From Acholoe squamosa (lineage: Eukaryota > Annelida > Polychaeta > Phyllodocida > Polynoidae), in contig OX439039.1 in the NCBI GenBank assembly GCA_949317995.1, positions 78,288,002 to 78,352,001 on the forward strand: a stretch of 64,000 nucleotides of DNA. The letters run 5' to 3'. Each line of letters starts with the position of its first letter. The stretch's first letter is position 1. A program made the translations under genes and the position numbers. A model generated the notes under the pieces. The model was not told where the DNA came from and did no database searches. It saw nothing but the letters and a program-made list of their open reading frames with translations. Of this stretch, positions 57,691 to 64,000 are shown one piece after another.

Positions 57691-58985
57691 AGGCACCTGT
57701 CTCGTAATTTATAAGCGGTTGGGGTACAGTGGGATTGAAATCAATAAGCCTACATCAGCCACCATGCTATAGGTTAACTTTGACACAATTTGGTAATGGA
57801 AACCTTTGCTTTAGCAATGATACCGTGCCTTAATCACAGAGAGTTGATTTGATAATGTTGTATCAACTTACAAATTCAACTATATGTCAACCTTCCATCA
57901 ACTGTTGATAGCCAAACACCATCTACATTATATCAGCATTAGTAAATGCCTACTGGGAAAGTGACAACGCTTCTATCCTGTCCACCAGTCCACTGATTTA
58001 TCCCCTTATATAAGCACTGGAGGCCATATCCTATGCTCACTTTCAAATTGTGGTGAGAACCTTTATTTTAATAACAATACAGCCCAACAATATTGGTCAT
58101 GTATTGCATAGAGCAGTACGATTGCCCTACCAAACTCTATGTGACTGCTACATTAGTGCTGCTAGGTAATTCTCAAACTCTATGAGTTGAGAGTCCCCAC
58201 TACATGTTGAACACCCCATATGAAGCAGTCCATTGAGATGGAGGTGGGGCATTACCTACGATCACTGTTACTAGCTTTTCGATTGTCAAATCATAGTGGC
58301 CGTATTGTAGTCGCAGTATCTTAAGAAATGGCCTCCAGATAAAATCTGCAAAGCTGCCCTTCGAGGAATAATATCTTTATATCTGAGGACAATAATGAGT
58401 CTGCATCGGAAACCAAATAACTTCCTGGAAAGTCAATAGAAAACAATAATCCTTCAGCTAAACAAGCCTATAGACACTTTAGGCTCGCTGTCATAGATCA
58501 CATTCTATTGCCTCATGTTGTGTTGTTTAGTATGGTTTTCCCATTTGTGGCTGGCTTTGTATATAGAGAGACATATGAAAAGTGGCGGGTGATTCACATT
58601 GGGGTTACTTACAACCAGATGTAGAACATCAATCATGCTACTTCCCATACTCAGAATCAATCAGAATAAAGACGAGGGCTAAGTGTCCATATGTTTAACA
58701 GGTCGCTATGTCCCAAATCTATATTTGATACATGTGTCCTGTCAGCTAAGTCACAATTTCCTTTTTGACATTAGGACTATGCATTTGATCAAGAAGCTAT
58801 GTGATTGTATGATGCAGTGCCGATAGATCAGGAGAGCATTTCTTGATAATGTTGATTAACATTGTCAAGAAATGCCCTCCAGCAGGTCATTTCAAACAGA
58901 TTTCTATAGCTATTGTTTTGAACTACTCTCCTGTAGGCCATTTTTTGAGAAGTAAAACCTGCATATAAGCCGCGGCCTATATATT
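57691..58985. other. No gene; contains MITE-like relic 58150-58337 and a palindrome at 58837-58872
   Basis: 58150-58337 resembles the GGAAGTCATTTCTCAAACG family. TTTCTTGATAATGTTGATTAACATTGTCAAGAAA is a near-perfect short hairpin. Confidence 0.5.
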
Positions 58986-59335
58986 ATTTTATGTGAATAA
59001 CTTCTTCCCGTAGAGATAGCATTGCGTGGCCGATCGCCACACCCCCAGTGGCGTAACGTGTCTCAATCCACCACAGCGGCCGATCCAGTACTGCAGCCTT
59101 GATCTGGCTGCAGGTAAACATTCAAAATGGACCTGACCAGCGCTTGTACGGTGAACTACGGTATGGATTTTGTTGATTTTTCCTTGTTTAAACCCTCTAA
59201 AAACATAAAATAAATAGAGGTGGTCGATCCACCACGAGGGAGTCGTCTCCCCCAAGGGCGTAAACCCGAGGGGGAGACGACTCCCTCGTGGTGGATGGAC
59301 CACCTCGTACACCACGGTCGTTTAGTTCTCTCTAT
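58986..59335. repeat. Dispersed repeat with a 36-bp hairpin, inverted copy of 13985-14335
   Basis: Contains arms 59218-59253 and 59270-59305 (CCACCACGAGGGAGTCGTCT against its complement) with one mismatch and a 16-base loop. Confidence 0.8.
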
Positions 59336-59722
59336 GTATTTCAGAGACAGGGGCCCGGAATTCAGGGTATACAATAAGCATTTGTTTCATGCAGTAATCA
59401 CTAAAGGTTCGGTGTTGCAGTCATACTGGTGAAGGGTTAGTCGGACTTAACATTGAAACGGACTGGATGATAATACTATAGCCTGTGTTAAAATCACCAC
59501 ATTGCATGTTTTGCTCGAGAGATTTGCTTTAGGTCATTCCTTAAGGGCTGCTTCCAGTGCATCGATTGTGTCAATTTTCTGCTAAAATGACGATTTATTT
59601 TTGGCATATATACATTTGCCCAGTTTGATTAGCCAGAGAATGGACCAGACAACAGTGTGTAGAATCAGCCCTTTTATTATACGGCCGTGTATTATCTATA
59701 TCACAAATGAGTTCAACTTTAG

Positions 59723-59774
<52 letters not shown>

Positions 59775-60445
59775 CCTCCTTTCCCCAAGAAAATGCAAAC
59801 GAAAATTGCCCCTTTTAACAACATAAAATCCTTATGCACAACTTGGCATATTATCCACTTTGCATGTCACCAATCTCCTTACTTAATGTAAGTCAGCCTA
59901 TATTGTGTGGTAAAATAAGCTTAGGAAGGACACCTGCCCATAATATAAGCCACCCCTGACCTGCTCCCCTACTGCAGACCAAGGCAAGGGGAGCTTTGAT
60001 GAACCAAGAAGGTTATTAAATTCACCAGCCATGTATTGACAGGGCAAGAAGATTATAGAACGCCCACAAAAATATCGCCCGCCGACACGAAAAGGCACTT
60101 CTCCCCAAACAAGACACTAAGCCAATTTCTGCCAAAGACCATCCTGAAAGGGTGACTCAGGGGTCTATAGCACTGCACCAGGCTGTCTGTGTTTGTAGAG
60201 CACAGTACAGAATTCAGACTTAAATGCACTCTGAATCAAGGAGCTATAACTCCACTGACTTTTGAACTGTCGCGATGTCGTCAGTTGATTTAGCAGGCAT
60301 TCCACTGTTGTCTGTCTGCCAAATTTTTCGCTAATCCAACCGATTTGTCTATAATTTTGAATAATCAAAAATAATCGGATATGCAAAATTTCGGCCGACC
60401 AACGGCAGTGAAATACTAGGAAGTCAATTCTCAAGATGGTACAAC
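59336..60445. other. No gene; contains (TA)n 59725-59772
   Basis: Nothing else recognised. Confidence 0.45.
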
Positions 60446-60705
60446 TGCTAGGTATTTCTCAAACACTACGATCTGAGCCTCCCCACTACGTATTGAACAC
60501 CCCCTACGATCCAGTCAGATCGTAGTAAGGGGGAGCGGGTGACCCTGTATTAGCTACGATTGCATACAGGTACATGTCTTTCCCTTCTATATCTGCACCA
60601 ATCGTAGTGATTGATCCTGTCAACCTAAGAATGCCCTTCCGATACAGGTCAGGGTGGTACAATTTGGGGCTGCCCAAAACTTAGCGTTTGAGAAATGACT
60701 TCCAG
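60446..60705. mobile_element. GGAAGTCATTTCTCAAACG MITE family, copy 4
   Basis: Starts TAGGTATTTCTCAAACACTA and ends TAGCGTTTGAGAAATGACTTCC; shares ATATCTGCACCAATCGTAG with the reverse of the other copies. Confidence 0.7.
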
Positions 60706-60920
60706 GGCACAGCCACTACAATTTGAAAACCTCAGAATTGGAGTGGGTTATCGTAGGTAATGCCCTATGACCACTTAATGTAGTCGGGTTTGGTAGGGCA
60801 GTCAAAACGGTGCAATCATCAGTGACCACTAGATGCAGAGCTATAATGGCATCAAAATAAGGGATCCCACTATTATTTGGAGGGGTCTGGTCGTACCATC
60901 TTGAGAAATGCCTTCCAAAG
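60706..60920. repeat. Relative of 41588-41800, inverted
   Basis: GGTAGGGCAGTCAAAAC and CTTGAGAAATGCCTTCC match 41588-41700 in reverse complement. Confidence 0.5.
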
Positions 60921-61116
60921 CTCCTTTAATTGCTTGTAGAGTTTTACAAAGTGAAGGCAAGAGAGTGTTGCAAGGAAGAAGAGGGATCAGTGTACTAATT
61001 TTGCAGTACTGGCCTTTCGAAGGGGTATTCATCATTATAAAATGAAATCTTATGGTTAAATACTGAAGTACAGCTAACCAGTTGGGCTATATCTTAATAT
61101 TATATTGTCGCATCAG

Positions 61117-61345
61117 TGCAACAAGGTTGTATCTGCATTTTTCAAGTTTTGCAGGAGAGGCAAAATAAGTGCTCCAATTACTATACCATATAGTGGACAC
61201 AACCTTAATGCACTTGGGCCTGTGGGCACACGTAGCATAGACATAGCTTCTAAACTTTCATAGTAGGTAGACAAGGGCCAATATATGTTAAAGTAAAGAA
61301 AACTCAATTTTGCTAAGATGTCAGTTACAACCTTGTTGTGCTGAG
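61117..61345 (+). repeat. Dispersed repeat, copy 2 (also 40960-41180)
   Basis: Same order of shared words as 40960-41180. Confidence 0.7.
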
Positions 61346-61793
61346 GTAGCGTAATGTACAGACAGTAACCACAGAGTCAGCATATTGATCTCTACTCCCA
61401 CCCTCCTCTTCCACCCCCCACATAAATGGCATAAAACAAGAAAGTAACCTGACATAATATAACAGTTTTCTTTTTCTGTATTTCCACATTTAAGCAGTTC
61501 CTCACCAATACCAGTTCCCATTTTGGTACTGTAAGAGGTCCTGGATGGAGATAACATCGTTTGGCTTTTGGGTACCGAGACTCTCTGGGCCCTGAGCATG
61601 CCCCTTAGTCTACAGCCTCGGGGTGTGGCGCTAGTTTGGTATTCTGACAAGTCTGATTTACCTAGAATGGTTTCAGAGAGAGGAGAGAGAGGAGAGAGAG
61701 GAGAGACAGAGAGACAGAGAGATACATATAGAGACAGAGAGATTGGTTCTTCTTGATGTATTTTTCATTTTTATGTGTAGTCCAATTTTATTC

Positions 61794-61798
<5 letters not shown>

Positions 61799-61865
<67 letters not shown>

Positions 61866-61892
61866 CACATATAACATATATATATATATATA

Positions 61893-61971
<79 letters not shown>
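61799..61971. repeat. (TA)n / (CA)n compound microsatellite
   Basis: Long TA tract with short ACACAC interruptions; the Ile/Tyr frames are its translation. Confidence 0.95.
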
Positions 61972-61974
<3 letters not shown>

Positions 61975-61981
61975 GGTCAAT

Positions 61982-62009
61982 GTCCACATGGGTTCGAACC
62001 CATGTGGAC
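61982..62009. repeat. 28-bp perfect palindrome with tRNA B-box core
   Basis: GTCCACATGGGTTC and its complement GAACCCATGTGGAC abut, so both strands read GGGTTCGAACCC, the pol III B-box consensus. Confidence 0.9.
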
Positions 62010-63602
62010 CTGCCGTTTACTTATATAAAAAATAGGATTTTTTAACCTCGGAGGGGCCTGGGTTATCTACCAGTTGACACACAACTGACCCCTCTCAGCG
62101 TTAATGCAGTGTATATAAGAGTGGTGTGAAGTGCATTTAATCGTACTTCATATGGCTGTATATATATTTTCTGCACTAGAGATTTTTTTACCATTGAAAA
62201 TAAAAGTGGTATCCAGAGAAGATACCCAGGAAAATGTAGTAGTATTGTGACATCTAGAGGACGTTCTGTTAATTGAATCCGCTGTAGTTATGCTCTTAGA
62301 TGTGGGGAAAATGTATGCATATTATTGTCAGAGAGAATACCTGAACCACTCAAAATTTGTCAGTATTCCTAAAACCTGCTTACCACCCTGCCCATAGCCA
62401 CTGCCTGCTGACTGAGCAGCTGCACCCCAGCACCCCCAGCACCCTTCCTCCCACCCCCAAGGTTACTGCCATCTCTACCCCTACAGACCACAGACCACAG
62501 ACCGTTTAACCCATTAAAGGTACCAAAGTCCTTTTATATCATGACCATTATATTTTCTAGCCTGGAATCAGTCACCGAGCTTGCAGTCATGCACCTTACT
62601 AAACTGTATGGCTACGCTCCGATAGGCTCACCATGATACACTAATGCAGTGACAGCGAGCTACTCACATTGCGGCATCTATGCATGATTACATTAATATC
62701 CATGTTATACAGTACTTAATGGGTTGTCCAGCCCCAATGTCTCCTCCAGGGGGTAGGAGTGCGGTAAAGGGGTGTCTCAAGGCAGTACAGGCCCCAGGAG
62801 GAGGCCTCAAATACCTTACATACAGGAGCCCCTGCATGGTGTATTCACCAGAAGTTATGACTCTGCTAATGCTGAGCCAGAGTTAGCTCAGACTTTCTAA
62901 AAAAAATGCATGCATGCATAATACTTTTGATTCAAGCTATATGGGGCAGTAAATTGAAGTATAGGTAAATCGGATTATAAGTTAACACAGAGATATATAT
63001 TCAGTTCTATCTTCCAACTCTTGAATATCTATTTTTGTCCACTAGGTTAGTTCTAGTCTGACTCTGATGCAAAGTAATATATAATGAGGGCCTCTGATTG
63101 TGGGTTCAAAATTATAATACAGCGACGTTTGCCTACCTGGTTAGCCTACTCCGGTCATGATTTCTCTTGGTCACAGTGAAAGCAAATGAAGCCCTCGATA
63201 GATTTTCTCCTTTTTTTACATACATGTGTATCAACACAGACAGTTGGAGATTACTCCCATTAGGTCTTGATGTTTTATCTGAGGGTCTCTTTGAGAACCG
63301 GCAAAGCGGTATCACAGTAAAAGATAATGGCTGAAAAAGAAACTGATTTATAAACAGATCTATATCGATTCAGCTCTGGCATCTCGCTGGCCATAAATTT
63401 AAAGGTTTAACAAAAAAAAGGTCAAATCAAAAATAAAATATCAATATTTATGAAAAGGAAGATAAGATATCTCAGGTGGAGTCTTAAAAAGATATAACTT
63501 TATGAGACTGAACATATGAAGTCTAGTTGTTTTATATTTGACAGATAGAATCATTTAGAAACCAAGTAGCTTACCTAAGAGCCAACTGCTTGAGCAGAGC
63601 CC

Positions 63603-63605
<3 letters not shown>
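62010..63605. other. No gene identified
   Basis: 62400-62520 is GC-rich and could include a short Gly-rich exon on minus, but I cannot support it. Confidence 0.4.

Positions 63606-63646
<41 letters not shown>
63606..63646. repeat. (TA)n microsatellite
   Basis: TA tract directly before the left end of Ngaro-like copy II. Confidence 0.95.
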
Positions 63647-63648
<2 letters not shown>

Positions 63649-63852
63649 AACTATATACACTCGTGTATATTTATATAATTATTCGCGAACGGTTAGGGAC
63701 TATTTGCAGCGCGCATTGGTATCTATGATGTCATAGCATGACGTCATGGTCAACACTCCTCCAGTATATAAGGAGAAGTTTCAAGGTAACGGTCAATTGG
63801 ATTGATTCACCTGTACAGGTAACACCACGCTGGGTGTTTCCTTGATTTTTAA
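63647..63852 (+). repeat. Complete A1 repeat with promoter of copy II
   Basis: Matches 4195-4402 with scattered differences. It has TGACGTCA (63739-63746) and TATATAAG (63765-63772), spaced as in A2 of copy I. The TATA-like site lies 118 bases before the gag ATG. Confidence 0.85.
63765..63772 (+). promoter_or_regulatory. TATA-like site of Ngaro-like A repeat
   Basis: TATATAAG, conserved in both copies (4313-4320 in A2 of copy I). Confidence 0.6.
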
Positions 63853-63889
63853 CGGTTTTTCTTGGTTGATACTTGATTTTTGGATCAAG

Positions 63890-64000
63890 ATGGGGAGAAA
63901 ATCAACTAGAAGTGCTACTACTTCTAAAAAATCGGCCAAATCGGCGAAGAAAACGGTGGAATCGGCCAATTTAGGACTTTCGAGTGAGTTGGATTCGTCT
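63890..64000 (+). CDS. Gag-like protein of copy II, first 37 codons
   Basis: Starts MGRKSTRSATTSKKSAKSAK, closely matching copy I, which supports the ATG chosen there. It lacks the AKAAMAS insertion of copy I. Open to the window end. Confidence 0.85.
   Translation, partial: MGRKSTRSATTSKKSAKSAKKTVESANLGLSSELDSS

Larger units (their letters stand above)
63647..64000 (+). mobile_element. Ngaro-like YR retrotransposon, copy II (5' end only)
   Basis: Begins GGAACTATATACAC, the first bases of A2 in copy I. A1 spans 63647-63852, then the leader and gag start as in copy I. Same orientation as copy I; continues past the window. Confidence 0.9.

Noticed and set aside
61673..61989. Ile/Tyr-rich frames
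   Set aside because: Translation of (TA)n; the same applies at 16845-17139, 34929-35343 and 59595-59798.
62400..62520. Possible Gly-rich exon on minus
   Set aside because: A donor-like GTAAGC is present, but there is no partner exon, no family match and the acceptor is weak.
1..64000. CRISPR arrays, bacterial operons or phage genes
   Set aside because: No regular direct repeats with unique spacers and no dense coding; the window is eukaryotic.

Overview
This is a stretch of repeat-rich metazoan nuclear DNA, probably from a marine invertebrate; I cannot name the species. The case for an animal genome rests on introns with GT/AG borders, a chymotrypsin-fold protease split over six exons, a fibrinogen-domain remnant, a tRNA-Ile gene, a solo Ty3/Gypsy-type LTR, a LINE 3' end, two tyrosine-recombinase (YR) retrotransposon families, tRNA-headed repeats, many MITE-like inverted-repeat elements and long (TA)n tracts. 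There is no bacterial-style gene packing; almost all open frames are chance or repeat-derived.

Layout. 1-4687 (+): nearly complete Ngaro-like YR retrotransposon (gag, RT/RNase H, YR) with split direct repeats A1...B1-A2-B2; its YR frame carries a nonsense codon, and a 58-nt phase-0 intron appears to fuse RT/RNase H to YR. 4710-6467: 1.76-kb terminal-inverted-repeat (TIR) element with nine copies of a 16-bp motif, lying inside a (TA)n tract. 6804-9233: two copies of a ~1-kb TIR element with a G/C-run hairpin element between them. 10018-13469: a TIR element, a short palindromic MITE and a 2.1-kb fold-back element. 13.5-31.3 kb: scattered MITEs, minisatellites, a solo LTR (26145-26595) and a LINE 3' end (30793-31303).

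Host gene 1 (minus strand, 44340 down to 31804): I assembled six exons by splice-site phase and family homology into a 275-residue secreted serine protease with His65, Asp114, Ser215 and eight conserved cysteines. Its introns are full of repeats. Its predicted pro-region is extremely short and has no basic activation site. Upstream, at 45364-46187, is an internally deleted mini YR retrotransposon (minus strand) that keeps complete split direct repeats and only the end of the recombinase gene; it sits inside an older tRNA-headed repeat.

46693-49675: two more TIR elements, the first carrying a G-rich minisatellite. Host gene 2 (plus, 50095-50985) is a decayed fibrinogen-related domain in two exons with a stop and a frameshift. 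52625-52698 (minus) is a tRNA-Ile(AAU). The rest to 63.6 kb is MITEs, microsatellites and unassigned sequence. At 63647 a second copy of the first Ngaro-like family begins in the same orientation, with its promoter region and first 37 gag codons, and runs off the right edge.
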